From Phycomyces nitens (lineage: Eukaryota > Mucoromycota > Mucoromycetes > Mucorales > Phycomycetaceae), in assembly GCA_022702545.1 (NCBI GenBank), contig JAHRBC010000005.1, positions 3,906,001 through 3,970,000 on the forward strand: 64,000 bases of DNA, read 5' to 3'. Shown piece by piece: positions 21,436 to 34,575 of the stretch; the first letter of the stretch is position 1; the number at the start of each line of letters is the position of its first letter. A program made the translations under genes and the position numbers. The notes under the pieces were generated by a model. The model was not told the DNA's origin, did not search any database, and saw only the letters and a program-made list of their open reading frames with translations.

Positions 21436-24400
21436 TCAGGTCCTTTCGATCGGTCCACAGAACTTGCTGACTCGTTGGAGGATGATGTCCTTTGTCATTG
21501 GCTTGCTCACAATGTCATCAAACGCACCGGCCAATTGCACCGTGCGTTCATACGCAGTTACTGCAATTATGGGAGTCTCTCGGTTGACATTGTTGGTTGA
21601 CTTTATCATCCTTGCCGCCGTCTCTCCATCAACTATGATGAATTAGTTTTTTTTCTATTGTCTTGTAGAATGGTTCTAATATACTTACTGATTGGCATCC
21701 TGATATCCATAAAGATCATATCAAATCGTACGTCACTCATTGCACATCTAATAGCCTGTGCACCGTTTCTCACAATTACACATCGGCAATGGAGCATCTC
21801 TAGAATGGTCTCTAGGATCTTGCAGCTAATCGGGTTGTCGTCTGCAACCAGACAATCCAGACGCCTTGAGGAGGGTGTTTCTGCTTTTGGCACAATGTCT
21901 GATCGGCTATGGGGGATTGTATCCAACAGGTTCAATGAAGATGGCTTGTGTGTATGTGTATGTAAATGTGAATGTTCGCTGTCCTTGTCTGGACTTGTTG
22001 TCTGAGAGCGCGCTGTATTCAGTGGCAGAGCAGCATTTGCAGTGGCAACATTTGCAGCGGCAGCGGCAGCATTTGCAGTGGCAGTGGCAGCCAATTGGGT
22101 GTGTCCACGGTCTCCAGGAAGAGATGCAGATCGAGTGCGAATAAGCTTTGGTGGACTACATCCCCCGGAGCCATGTAGTTCTGGACGTGGACTACTTGAG
22201 GATGTCGTGGGTTCCACTGGTCGTCTCGAGTGTCCCGAGTGTCCCGAGGTTGGCGGGGTGGGTGGTGCAGGAGAACCTCCACTGGATTTGGATGCAATTG
22301 AAAATGATGATGGGCTAGGTGGAGTGCCTGGAAGCGATGAGAATGATGGGCTATGATGGACATGGCGACTTTCGGGTGTGTCTAGAATACTACTGCGCTG
22401 CTTTCGAGATATGGCAGGCAGGGACCGACAGTGGGCGTGTCCATTGGTACCATCGTGTCCTTGGGGTTCAATGCCTGAGATTGCGGCTGCTGCACCTGCT
22501 GCAGTAATGCTGTCGTGCCTGATTCTGCGAATCGCATCTTCGTTGGCTCTCTCAAGTACAGGAAGATTCTTGAATGTAAAGGTGCCGAAATCCGCGTTAC
22601 CTTGTTCCTTTTCTTCGTCTGTGGCCTGGACCTGGTCTGGATTCTGTTCATTGATGATAGCATTTGCCAGTTCTACTTGTGCCTTTGCTTTACTGTCCAG
22701 CACTGGACTTTCGGATGCTGGCTGAGGGTGGCTATCGGTTGCCTCGGCCTCTTTTAGTCTTGCTTCTGGCTTTGGTTTGGATGACAGATCTTTTGGTTCT
22801 GCATCATCTTCGTTGGGTTGCATGGTTGCTCCTCGACTATCAAAGTAATCAGTGTCTTCCATGTCTGCAGGTTGGGGAACAAATGCAGGGGATTCAACCA
22901 GAAGCATATCCCAATTGAGACCCTGGAAAAAGGGATGCTTCTTGACCTCTTGGGCGCCGTTGAAGCCAAGACGTTTGGTAGGATCAACTGTCATCAAACG
23001 CTCCATGAAATCCCTTGCTTCTGGCGAGACCTCAACCTCATCTTCATGCCAATCAATACGTCGCGACAAGATGTTTTCAAACACCTTGTCAGGCGTATCG
23101 GCATGGAATGGAGGATAGCCGTAAAGAAACTCGTAGCAAATTACTCCAAGTGCCCACTATGCAAAGGGTCAATGTCGATGAATCAACATTAATGAATCAA
23201 CATCATTAGACACTTACCCAATCGACCATGGAATCCTGCCCGGTGCCCAAGATGCTCTCTGGTGCAAGATAGTCGGGTGTTCCTACTGCATTCTTGTTCT
23301 TCTCTCCACGGCTCTTGGGGACACCACAGTGTATGAAACCAGGACCTCCTGCTGCCAGTGATGATGATGCTGCAGATGCAGTTGCAGGAGACACATGAGA
23401 GGACGCTGCTGTTGCTGCAAGTGCGCTGGCTACTGCTGCATCCAGATTGCTTGTGCTGTCTCTGACAGGCCGTGGTGCTGCAGGCGAGAGGCTTCCGGGA
23501 GATACTGTGGGCAGAGAGGTGTAGAGTTCTGCAGTGATCTTTGGGGTTTCACTACCACTACATTCCCCTGAAACTGCACTTGTGGTCGAGCTGCGTCGAT
23601 TACGATCAAAGAGGTGACTAAAGTATGTATGACGATAGGTGCCTCCTGTTTGGATAGGTGAATTGTCTGGTGAGCGAGGTGGAGTGCCGGATCTAGAGGG
23701 AGCAGGAGATGTGGGCAGCATGGCCTCTTGGTCATAAGGACCAGTGCTCAATTCATCTCGTACACGACGATCCAAGAATCCAATACGAGACAGACCAAAG
23801 TCAGTGAGCTTGAGATGGCCATTGTGATCAATAAGTAGATTGTCTGGCTTCAGATCTCTAAAACAAGTGGCATTCGTATTAGTTTTGGCAGATCCAGGAA
23901 TTCCTTGGCCTTACCTGTGAATCACATTCTTGGTTTGCAGGTACTCTAGACCAAGGGTAACCTCTGCCAGATAATTGCGGGCCCAGTCCTCGGGCAGACT
24001 TCCCATTACTTTGATCAGGGCTGAACAATCGCCTCCGTTCAAGTACTCTAGTACGAGGTACAGGTAGTCCTTGGATTGAAAGGTGTAATAGAGCTTTGTG
24101 ACAAACGGACTGTCTGACTGGGTCATCAAGATCATCCTTTCAGCCTTGACATTTGTAACCTGGTTCTTGGCAATCATGTCCGACTTTTTCAAAAACTTGA
24201 TTGCATAGTAATCCCCAGTTGTGCGCTTCTTGGCAAGAAACACGGATCCAAACGCACCTTTACTAATTGGTTTAATGATATCAAAGTCCTTGATACTGGG
24301 TGGCATTGGGCGTGATGGAATTGGTGCCTGCAATGGAGACAATGGCGATTTTCCCATGGTTGCCTCGTGCCCTAGACTACTACTTCCAGGATGACTAGGT

Positions 24401-27400
24401 GTACTCTTGCCAGACAGAGAAGGAGTCCCATGTCTACTGTGGTCTCTTTTCGGTAAAAGGGCAGGAGAGGCCATGGGAGTATCAATCACTTGCATGTCTA
24501 CAATTGGAGTCGCTGGCTGGTGGTCGCCCATCTTTTTCCTGAACCGAGAAAGCTTTGCCATTCCTCGTTTGGCCTTCCATGACTTTAGTCGACTCAACAG
24601 CGTCTTTTTGGGATGATTGGTCTCTCCTGTTGGGCCAATATTGAAAGTATCCTGATTGCCATTGTATTTTGCATCGTCAAAAGGCACAATGGAGGTGTCA
24701 TCAGCATTTCTTGATGCTTCAAGTGGAACAAATTCTGTCCAGTCATCGTCTTGTTGCATCGAACGCTGGAAATCTGCCCTTGCACGTTCGTTATAGTCCA
24801 GTCGGTCTCGCATTCGGTTCACGGCCTCTACCTTGTTGCGGGCAACCTCTTCAACATCTCTAATCAACGATGTTGTTTCTGGGTCATCGGCCACAGGAGG
24901 TCGCCAGTACATGATCTGGACCATCTTGTCTTTGGATCGTGGCGATTCCAACGAGCGTATCGAGCGTTCTTTGTCCAGGCTTTCTTCATCCGACTGTCGT
25001 TCGGCTTCATCGTCTGTGGTTCCAGGAGTAGATATGCTGAGACCAACATCAACAATGGACAACAGGTCTTCATAAACCTCAATGTCTGCCTTTCTTGATT
25101 CGATTGGTGTGGCACCTTCTTCAAGAGGGAAATCTGTCCCAAACATGGTGTGGTGGATACTTGGCGTCTTGTTTTCCTCGTCGGCTGGCATGGGTGGCAT
25201 CTGTGATAGTTCAATCACGTCCAACTTGGCTTGTTCAAGTAGTTCGTGGATATGGTGTTTGAGTTCTCGCAGGTTATCATTGCACAACGAAACATCCATT
25301 TCTGACTGGTGAATCTCAACACATAGTTCTGAATGTTGCTCAAAAAAGGCCGATACAACCCAACGCTCACACACATTGCATAGCACAGGCGGCAAGGACA
25401 TCATTGTAGCAGGCGAGTGAGGTGGATTCCACACATTGGCTGGACCATCCGTGGATTTGTAGCTTGTGTCTGATTCCGAGTCTGACAAGGAGCTGTTTTC
25501 AGGGACAAACGGCACTTCGATAGCTGGTTCTGACATTGACCGGCTTCGAACAATGGTTGTACTTGGCTTGTTGTGATCCTGTTGCAAGGACTCAAAAGGA
25601 GGACACGGAAGAGGTTCGATGATTGACCAGCGACGCTTGTTGAGTGGTTTCATGACCCACATCGTATGGCTGGGTTCACCTGTCACTCGATTGTACATCA
25701 ACATTCCCTTGCCCTCCATTTCAATTGGTGATCTATCTGCCCGGGCCACATGGAACCGTACCTCGACTGTACGAGAATCATCTTCTAGCAACTCTTTTGT
25801 GGCCGTGGAAAACACATGGATATCTTCTCCTGCCAGCAGATGAGAGACGTTTTGGCCCATGAAGGAATTGGTGTCAGTACTAAGGGAAAGAAGAAGAAGC
25901 AATAATGTTAGGTATCTGATACACCAGCAATACATAAAGCACCACACCTGGGACAATAAAGGACACTTACCCTATCACATCAAACCATACCGGACTCACA
26001 TACTGGACCAAGATTGTGTCAAGGCTTAGTTCCATAATAATAGTACTATTTTGACTTTTTTCAGCCATTTGCTGCAGCTGTAATCGGTCGCTGGGATCCA
26101 TGCTATCCAAGGCTCGGCTAGTACGACGCGAGATGTTGTCTGATTCACTTGGCGTATTATTTGGAGTCTGATCAAGCGGACTGACTTGTTCACAAGTATC
26201 TCGTCTAGAGTGGCCATCTTTGGTTGTCAATGATTCGACATCGCTAGTGTCTTTGTCTGTCGAGTTTGCAGGTGCTGTCAAGGATGAGACCCGTTGTCCC
26301 CATGAAGCAGCCCAGAATCCACGCTCGTATTCCCACCATCCTATCACACGGTTAAATGCAGCCACGTCCAGCAGCAATTTCACATAATACTCTCTACATG
26401 GCCATGTTGTATGTTCGTCCCATCTGCTACCTACGGCCTGAATACGAGACACCATTTCTGCACACATTCCAGGGTTTTCTAGCATGACATCCAGTGAAGT
26501 GTCCAGCATATTTTGAGCAAGTGAAATGAGGTCCTGCAGAGTGAGTATAAAGGGGGTTGGCAGGTAAGAGTCTTCGGAAATAAGGGTCACCATTGAGGTT
26601 ACAGGTGGTGTGTGGTGGTTTGGTCCTTTGGTGTCATGTTCTTCCTGCTCCTCAATATCGTCCAGTCCCAATACTCTGCGGCCTCTTGGGGTCGAAATCT
26701 GTGTGGGTTCTATAGTCTTTTGTGCCTGGTCAGAGTTTGGCCATGGACGATCTTGGCCAGAATGTTCATGGTCTAGGGAGCAACTGTTATCCTCATAACA
26801 AGTATCATTGTCTTTTTCAGTGGTATCATTGTTGTTGCCGTCCTCTTCTTCTTCTTCGCTGCTTATAGGTTCTACACCTTGTTCAAGTACCTCGTCCATA
26901 TCTTCAACATACTGCAAACCCCGTTCTACATACTCATTCAAGCCATCGATAATTGTTCGCACTTCAGCATCACACGCATCTTTAGCATACTGGAGGCGTG
27001 ATTTTATGGAATGCTGAATACGCAAATTACTGTCATCTGGTTCAACCACAGATGCCCCAAAAATGTGTCCCAACTGGCCATAGGTACCCATACGACTGGA
27101 AGCGTTATCAAACCGATAGCCAATTCGGCTTGAGCCCTGAAGTGCACCTGGATATGTCATTGTATGGCTGTCGTCATCATCGGCAAGCTCGGGGCTGTTG
27201 TTCTTTGAGCTATACGAGTGGACATGAGAATGCTTGGTTGCCTTGATCTCAATCTCTTCCTCTTCCTTTTCTTCTTCTTCCTCTTCTTCTTCAGGATGAG
27301 ACTCCAACAATTCGTCGTTTCTATAGGGTTTGTTGGCACTAGGGTCTACAAATGGTAGACGACGTGGCCATGGAGTGGTAGGATGTGCCGACTGAGGGGT

Positions 27401-30171
27401 TTCTACAGGAGGGCTGGCGTGCTGTGTGCCCGACAGACACAGGTCATTGAGATCGAGTGACAAATGGTGTCTGTGGCCCTTGCGTTGTCGCTCAGAGGCT
27501 ATCAACCGCTGTCTATCCTTTAATATATTCTGCTGGGCAAGTGTCCATCCATCGACGGTTGGACTCGCAGTCTTGGCTGCAGATGAGCCATGAGAATGGT
27601 CGGTATAATGCTCGACATTTGTCTTTACGCTATCCCACCAGCGAGAGACAACCTTGTTGAGCATGTTTGAATCTGTTTCGGTGTCAGAGGTCCGTTTGGG
27701 TGTCGAGGGTCTAGTGATGGCACTGTCATGCTGTCTTGACCGGCGTCTCATCTCTGTAGACTTTACGATGCGGTACTCCTCAAGCCAGTCAACCCAAGGC
27801 ACTTGATTGACCACATCAAAAGGATCGACCGTACAGCACTTTTCGTCTCCCGTGTTGTCAAACGAGCGACCTTCTTCGTGGGTTGTCACTAGAATGGTAG
27901 GCATCGAAGACTGGCTGGTGGGAGGACAGCGAGTGATGCGAGTTGGTTGTCGCTGGGTGGCTATAGATGCATCCATCGAAGCGCGCTTTGGCTGGGCTGG
28001 ACGCTCGTTGCCTTTGATGCGCAGAGAACACCAGCGCTTGAGCTTTGCTGATCGTGACATAAAGAGCTTTTTGGCATAGTCTTGGTTTTCATTGTGGTCT
28101 GACAGAAAATGGGGTTTACCAAAGTCTTCTTCATAGTACAGATCGCAGGCCGTGTCTTGATTTGCTACAGAGTACAAAAGGTTAGGGGGATCAGTAAACT
28201 GTAGTAGTACTAGTGTATTGTATTGATAAACTACATTTTTCATTGCTGGTGTCATAGTAGTCCGATCCAGACCAAAAGCTGTTGCGACTAGAACCAATTG
28301 GCGCAGGCTCTTGAGAATCAAATGAGTCCGTAGGTTCGGCCGGACGAGAAGAGTTTAGTAAAAGAGCAGGATAAAGAGGCGATTTTAGGCCGGGCAGATT
28401 CTCAAGACCACGATTTTCATTTGACTCAAAAGTATCTCTTTCTGCGTCCGGGCCCATTCCATCCTCCAGATCAATCTCGACTACATCCTTATCAGCCTCG
28501 GGCAGGAACGGTGTGTCGGGTGCAACAAACGAGCGCCGGTCTCTGTCCCGAGCCTTTCGTTTGCTGGACAGCTGCCGTCGAAGGAGCGATTGAAGAGGGG
28601 TCTGGTAGGTGGGCGTATTTGGTGCATTTGTGGAGCTGTTGCTGTTGGATAGAATCGAATTGTTGATCAGAGAGCGTGAAGAGATGGCAGGCGAAGATGC
28701 AGAGGAAGGATAAAGATCGGCAGGTGGGCTGTCTATTACAGGATTTGGAGCATTTCCACTCACGATGCTAGCGAGTTCTGAGCTAGGAATATTACGGAGC
28801 ACACTCATGGACGATCTTCGACGTGTCTTTTGAGAAGTGTGAGAAGTGGTGCTTGTGGAAGCAATTGAATGGGAAATAAGCGGTGAAGACGAGGCAGAGT
28901 TTGGCTCATACTTCATCACAGCCTTGCCTATAAAAATAAGGTCAGTCTCTTATCATAAACTCAATTGCAGCCCTACCTTTCTCGAGAGGGAATTGTAGTG
29001 GGCTGCCAGATAGTGGTGACTGGAACATGCGTGGAGATGAAGCAGGCGAATAGTATTCATCTGTATTCATACTCGAATCAGACACCACTGATGATATTGA
29101 CGAAGCTCTTTCGTGGTAAGATGTGTGTTTGGTGTTATTTCCAGCCGCAGCTGTTTTATTTCCAGAGCTGCTCGATGGCTTCTTGTGGGAATCAAGATTG
29201 GCCGAGAACTCTTCCATATCTGCCGCGTTGCCATCTGTGGTTGTAGAATTGGAGCCAATTGAGTTTGTGGTGTCTTTATCGGCGTAAAGGCCTCGAAAGT
29301 CTCGAAGTCTTGCAATGTTTGTCTTGTTGTGAATGATATTGATAGGGTTGTTTGCTGTTGTAGGGGGAGAGGTGGCGGAGGCTGTGGCAATTTGATTGTC
29401 TTGAGGAAACGTCTGCATATGTTTCGCAGATGGACCAAGGCTTAGACTGCTCAGAGAAGGAGAGGCTAGGGGTGTGTCGGCAATAGAGCTATTGCGACCC
29501 TTTGGGATTCGCATACTGTCTGGTGTGTTTGGGGTGCTGTCGAGGGAGTGATGAGGAAGGGGTGTTGATGTCGAGGAACCATCGATCCAGCTGGCCCTCT
29601 TTGACTTGATCATGTACTTTCCACCACTGCCTGCGGGTGGACTGGCGTACCTCGGTGAGAATGATTGCTGGCCCAATGCGGGTGTTGAGAAGTGGTGCTG
29701 TGGAGAGATTGTGTCAAATTCAGAGCCAGGACTTCCATAGTCCATGTCACTCAGAAACGACCGTCGATGTGCATGAGAATCTATTTGGGGGTCTGTTGGT
29801 GATGCATGGCTCGAATTGATGCCAATGGGAAACACGGGTGTTGCCTGGTGGGTGCTCATGGGTCTTGAGCGAGTGGGTAATGCTGTTGTGGATTCAACAG
29901 AATCATCGTATGATTCCATTGAGGATCTGCTGGTTCGGCGCTTGAGTAGCAGAGGGTGGGGTATTGGCACACTACGTAGTTTGGACGGAGAAGGATTGGC
30001 GATCTCTGCAGAAGTGGTGATGGCGCTGAGGGTGACATTTGCTGTTCTCGATTGGCTAGAGGGAAAGGCGGGCCGGGTGGATGAGGGTTGTGAAGGATTA
30101 GGATGGTCTGATAAAAGAGACTCGCCGTCTGGGCGGTTCTTTAGGTTATGAGGATGTAATGAAGTATCCAT
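21436..30171 (-). CDS. RIM15: RIM15-type PAS / zinc finger / AGC kinase / response-regulator protein
   Basis: Seven exons (28977-30171, 28235-28927, 25971-28164, 23915-25879, 23218-23857, 21689-23156, 21436-21632) give about 2783 codons, well above yeast Rim15 (about 1770 aa). The order is a Ser/Pro-rich N-terminus, a PAS-like region (around residues 1340-1430), a C2HC zinc finger (LCNVCERW with HSELC, near 1525), and an AGC kinase with [30 protein letters not shown] and [11 protein letters not shown] roughly 180-residue low-complexity insert sits inside the activation segment, typical of Rim15/Cek1. A C-terminal REC domain follows ([15 protein letters not shown]; phospho-acceptor Asp in [11 protein letters not shown]). 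Rim15 integrates TOR, PKA and phosphate/glucose signals to drive quiescence and stress transcription. All key catalytic residues are present. Confidence 0.95.
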
Positions 30172-30906
30172 GCAGGTGTCATTCCAGAAAAAGGACCCTT
30201 TTTCCTCGATCGACCTTGGTTGGCCATATACACGTCACATGAATACACCCTTTCGATTGGTCTTTGTTTCATCATGCAACACGTGTGACGTACAGCCCAC
30301 AAAGTGGGATGTGGTGTTGTTTGTTGCAAATGGACTGTAGGTGAAAAAATAGGCTTTGGTTGGTATGGTATTTTTAATATATATGTGTGTATATAGAATA
30401 GGGTTGCACATCAAGTGGAGAATATTTTTAGAATTATGGTGTTACATTCGCCTCAATGTTCCCATTGAAATGAAATTGAGCAAAAAGAAGTATAGGAACG
30501 TGTTAATCTTTACTGCCCTTTACAAATATCAAGCCACATCAAATAGAAATCGAGTATTTCAAAAACGAGGGCCAACATAAACCATTCTAAACACATAGAT
30601 TATTATTATTATTAATATTAATAGTATTAATATTAATATTATTGTTGGCTAGACGGAATAGCAATAGCTTTTATTGCTCTTTATCCTCTCAAATGAAATA
30701 ATAATAATAATAATCTTAAAAGGCTTTGGGATTGCCCTCTAAACAGGAGAGGGGATACAAAACAAAAAGGGGTTGGTTATGCCCCGTATATGGCCCACTC
30801 AGCGATGAGAACAGGCTACAGTACACGTATACAAGCAAACTCAGCCAGCTGCGGGCGGTCAGGCCCCTTCTTTCGTCTCTTTCCACATTAGCACTCTTAC
30901 GCAACC
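30172..30906. promoter_or_regulatory. Divergent promoter RIM15 / YRB1 with E-box and CRE-like sites
   Basis: On the RIM15 side there are two composite sites: ACGTCAC at about 30232 and CACGTGTGACGTAC at 30280-30293 (an E-box overlapping a CRE-like TGACGTA). These resemble bHLH and bZIP/ATF targets. On the YRB1 side is an ATT/AATA-type repeat at 30600-30650. Function is inferred from sequence only. Confidence 0.4.
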
Positions 30907-31616
30907 ATGGCTGACACAAACGAAAAGAAGATTGTAAAGGAAGAACAGGTAAAGAAGACGGATGGATAGAGGATGTGTATGGATAGAACCTCACCACTTT
31001 GCGCACAGGACGAGGTTGAGGAATCCCCCGATATCCATTTCGAGCCCGTCGTTAAGCTTGAGATTGTGAACATCAAGACAATGGAAGAGGATGAAGATGT
31101 TATCTACAAGACGTAAAATTCGAGTTTCTAGTGTTTAATAGATGGTCTTTTACTAATTTAATGTCGTGATATAGTCGCGCCAAGTTGTTCCGTTATGACA
31201 AGCAGCTTAAGGAATGGAAGGAGCGTGGTACTGGTGATGTCAAGTTCTTGATGCACAAGGACACCAAGAAGATTCGTATCTTGATGCGCCGTGACAAGAC
31301 CTTGAAGATCTGCGCCAACCACTTGGTCTCCAGTGACATGTCTCTCTCCCCCAACATTGGCTCTGACCGCTCCTGGGTGTACAATGTTGCTGCTGATGTG
31401 TCTGATGGTGAACCCAAGGCTGAGACCCTTGCCATCCGTTTCGCCAATGCTGAGAATGCCCAGATCTTCAAGGAGAAGTTTGAGAAGGCCAGAGACATCA
31501 ACGCTGGCAAGCTCTCTCCTTCTGAACTCCAGGTCGCCGAGGCAGAGGAGGACAAGGCTCCCAAGGAAGAAAAGAAGGCTGCCAAGGAGACCGAGACTGC
31601 TGCTGAAAAGGCCTAA
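30907..31616 (+). CDS. YRB1: Ran-binding protein 1 (Yrb1/RanBP1)
   Basis: Three exons (30907-30948, 31009-31112, 31175-31616), 195 aa. A single RanBD domain is recognisable from HFEPVVKLE through [37 protein letters not shown] and [15 protein letters not shown] to FKEKFEKAR. RanBP1 binds Ran-GTP and stimulates RanGAP, promoting release of Ran from transport receptors in the cytoplasm. The C-terminus is Lys/Glu/Ala-rich. Codon use is the most biased in the window (many GCC/AAG/CTC), consistent with high expression. The start has a good context (CAACCATGG). Confidence 0.95.
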
Positions 31617-32102
31617 GTTTTCGAGTCTTTATATATTTTATTTTTTATATGTTTCTAGCCATATCTTGGAGTATGCTTGATGAAAGGCAGATAATACAGA
31701 TCTTTTTTTATATATACACTACACATTTATATTTTATTTTTTGGAGCAAGCAGACTTACTTTGCACTTTCTGGATTGAGTTGGATTGGACTGGACTGGAT
31801 TGGATTTGAACCTCAGTATTGTTAAGATTGAATTTGAATACTTCTTCTTTTTTATTTGCAGGTGGTGTACATGCTTAAATGGCAATCAGCGGCCATTGTT
31901 TCATTTGCCTTCTGTAGCTTATTATTATTATTTTACCTGGTGGTGGGGTAATCACATTTATTGCCCTTGTTCTTCTTCTTGTTTGGATATCCGCATTGCT
32001 CAAAGCAACCTATCCTTTCATTTCCCGATATTTGTCCTTTAACTTTTTATATTCATTCCTTCACTTAATCAATCAATCAATCAATCCCTTTACAGAATCC
32101 AA
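31617..32102. other. Spacer between YRB1 and the C2-domain gene
   Basis: AT-rich with a GGATT/GGACT-type short repeat near 31775-31805 and an (AATC)n run near 32065-32085 just before the next start. No coding signal. Confidence 0.5.
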
Positions 32103-34136
32103 ATGAATCATCCGAGAATCATTGGAGAGCTAGTCATTGTAGCCCTCAGAGGAGTAAGTCCAGTTTAAGGGATCTTGTGTGTTATTGACCATTACCATAG
32201 GAAGATCTTGTTCAGCGTGATGTAAACATTAACAATAGGAATGCGAGCCATGTCTGATAAATTTATAAATATTATATACAATTCATATTGTATCAAAAAT
32301 ACAAATATATATATGTATATATATGTATGTATCTAGCCAAATGGTCCCAAACTAAATCCCTTTGCCGTCTTTCGTCTTGGCCCCGTAGCCAAACGCATCA
32401 AAACAGCCCATCGTGGCGGCCAGCAACCCATGTGGGATGATCAGGTAATAAAAATAAACAGATTATTATTATTATTATTATTCTAAATATTGATGTATCA
32501 ATACCAATGGTAATAATTGCTCGTGCTTATACTAAACACCAGGTCAATTTGCCTGTGCCCGAGGGAATCACAAAGGTTGGCATGCAGGTGTTTAATGAGG
32601 ATCAGATCAACAGGAGAGAGGAGCTCCTGGGTGAGGGAGAGGTCGACATCAAGACCGTTCTTTCTACGGGTGAAGACGATGGTAAAAAAAAAAAAGAATC
32701 ATAGTATTATTGCTGAGCATCCGTGTCACTTTTACTAATCGTGATCTTTGATCATCCTGGCTCCAATTAAGCCTATTTCCCATTGACACTAAAGGGCCAA
32801 AAGGCAGGCGACGTCTGTTTAGAACTGACATTCTATCCAGCCACAGTAAGTGATTAAGCATATACTGGCATGCGCTTGTATGCCAAGGAATAGGACAAGG
32901 TTGCTAAAAAGGAATGGCCTAAAATCACATAGCGTGGACCACAAATGCAGCTTCAGCCCGTACAGCAAGTCATCCGTCACACCAGTGTAGCCCGTCCACC
33001 CATGGGCTTCCGTCCACAAATCGACACTCGTCCACACATGGGTCCAGTGCCAGGACCACCGACTGCACCAGTTGGCCACTATCCTCGTCCGCCTGCCTTG
33101 GTTGAATCGGTTTCTACACCGGCCAGGATCAACAATCCCCAGCCCTATCCACCCAACGGTCCCCCAGGTGGTCTTCCAGGTGGTCCTTCCGGTCGCCCTC
33201 CGGCCCATGGAAGAATCCCCCCTCAGGGCTCAGGCTACCCACCACAGGGCCCTCCATCCCATGGTCTCCAATCCCATGGTCCCCCATCTCATGCCCAAGG
33301 CTATCCATCTCAAGGTCCTCCATCCCATTCTCAAGGTCCTCCATCCAATTCTCAAGGTCCTCCATCCAATTCTCAAGGTTATCCACCTCAGGGTCCTCCT
33401 CAGGGTCCACCTTCTCATGGCCCCCCGTCCCATTCTCAAGGCTATCCACCTTCTCAAGGCTACCCTCCATCCCAGGGTCCCCCACCAAACGGTCCTCCAT
33501 CTCAGGCCCAAGGTTATCCACCATCTCAAGGCTACCCTCCGTCCCAGGGTCCCCCGCCAAATGGTCCTCCATCTCAGGCACAAGGTTATCCACCTACCCA
33601 GCGACCCCCACAAAATGGTCCTCCTTCGCATGCCTCTGGATATCCACCTGCCCAGGGCTACCCACCTGCCCAAGGCTATCCACCAAACGGTCCTCCATCA
33701 AATGGTCCTCCACCAAATGGTCCCCCATCTCATAGCCAAGGATTTCCCCCTCAGAGTTCTGGTCGCGTAGGATATCCTCCCAAACCTTCGCCAAACATAC
33801 CTTCCGCGACCCTTCTTTTGCAACCGTTCCACCCAGGACCACCTGCCCCCCAAGGTAATAATTAATCTTGGCATTGTCTAGAAACACTTTTAACCTATTT
33901 ATTTAGCCTATCCGTCTCCTACAAGTCCAATGTCTCCACCCCAGTCTCGGCCTTACCCACCTCAACAGGGACGGCCTTATCCACCACAGCAAGCACGACC
34001 CTACCCACCACAACTTCCTCCACGAAACCCCCATTCTCGCCCTGGACCTGGACCGGTGATGTCACCCTCTAATGGCTATCCTATGCCTCTAAATAATTAT
34101 CCACCTCATTCTTCTAGTGGCTATCCACCTTATTAG
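32103..34136 (+). CDS. C2-domain protein with proline-rich repeat tail (Inn1/Fic1-like)
   Basis: Six exons (32103-32153, 32337-32444, 32543-32681, 32772-32845, 32933-33854, 33907-34136), 507 aa. The first ~125 residues form a C2 domain: GELVIVALRGPNGPKLNPFA, then QVFNEDQINRREELLGEGEV and CLELTFYPA. The rest is almost wholly Pro/Gly/Gln/Ser/Tyr repeats of the type SQGYPPSQGYPPSQGPPPNG, including a duplicated block near 33440-33590, and RPYPPQQ repeats at the end. Yeast Inn1 and fission yeast Fic1 have this plan and couple the contractile ring to septum formation by binding SH3 proteins (Hof1/Cdc15, Cyk3) through PxxP motifs. The functional assignment is by architecture, since C2 domains are common. 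Confidence 0.8.
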
Positions 34137-34575
34137 ATTGCAATGCTTTTTTTTTATATTTATACTAATATCTCTTTTTCTTATATTATTATTATTATTA
34201 TTATTACTATTATTATTACTACTATTCTATATTCGTTTCTCAATTCTCAATATTCTACAATTAAAATAAAATAAAATAAAATAAAAAATAAAATGTCAAT
34301 GTGCACATTAATGAAGTGGCTGTACAGAGCGCATCCAATGATATCCATGATCTGCCCTACTGCTTTCTTTTTTAGGGTAGTACGGTCGCACCCATGCGGA
34401 GAAGGCACAGAAAACAGTGGAGTAAAATAATTCATACGAATCACATGAGAGCCAGGCCAATTGTCTTTAGTCACTCACTTTCAGCCCTTTTGTACCCCTT
34501 TTTTTTATTTTCTGCCCACCAAGCCATTTCTTCTTCTTCTTTCTTCTTCTTCTTTACTTTGAACATAAAGAGCAA
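34137..34575. other. Spacer, promoter of carnitine acetyltransferase
   Basis: It contains (TTA)n at 34180-34215, (AAAAT)n at 34263-34290 and a CTT-rich stretch at 34528-34555 close to the next start codon. No gene seen. Confidence 0.5.

Noticed and set aside
33129..33673. Two long minus-strand frames opposite the proline-rich exon
   Set aside because: They are the complement of the CCA/CCT repeats (Gly/Trp/Asp runs) and have no independent coding features.
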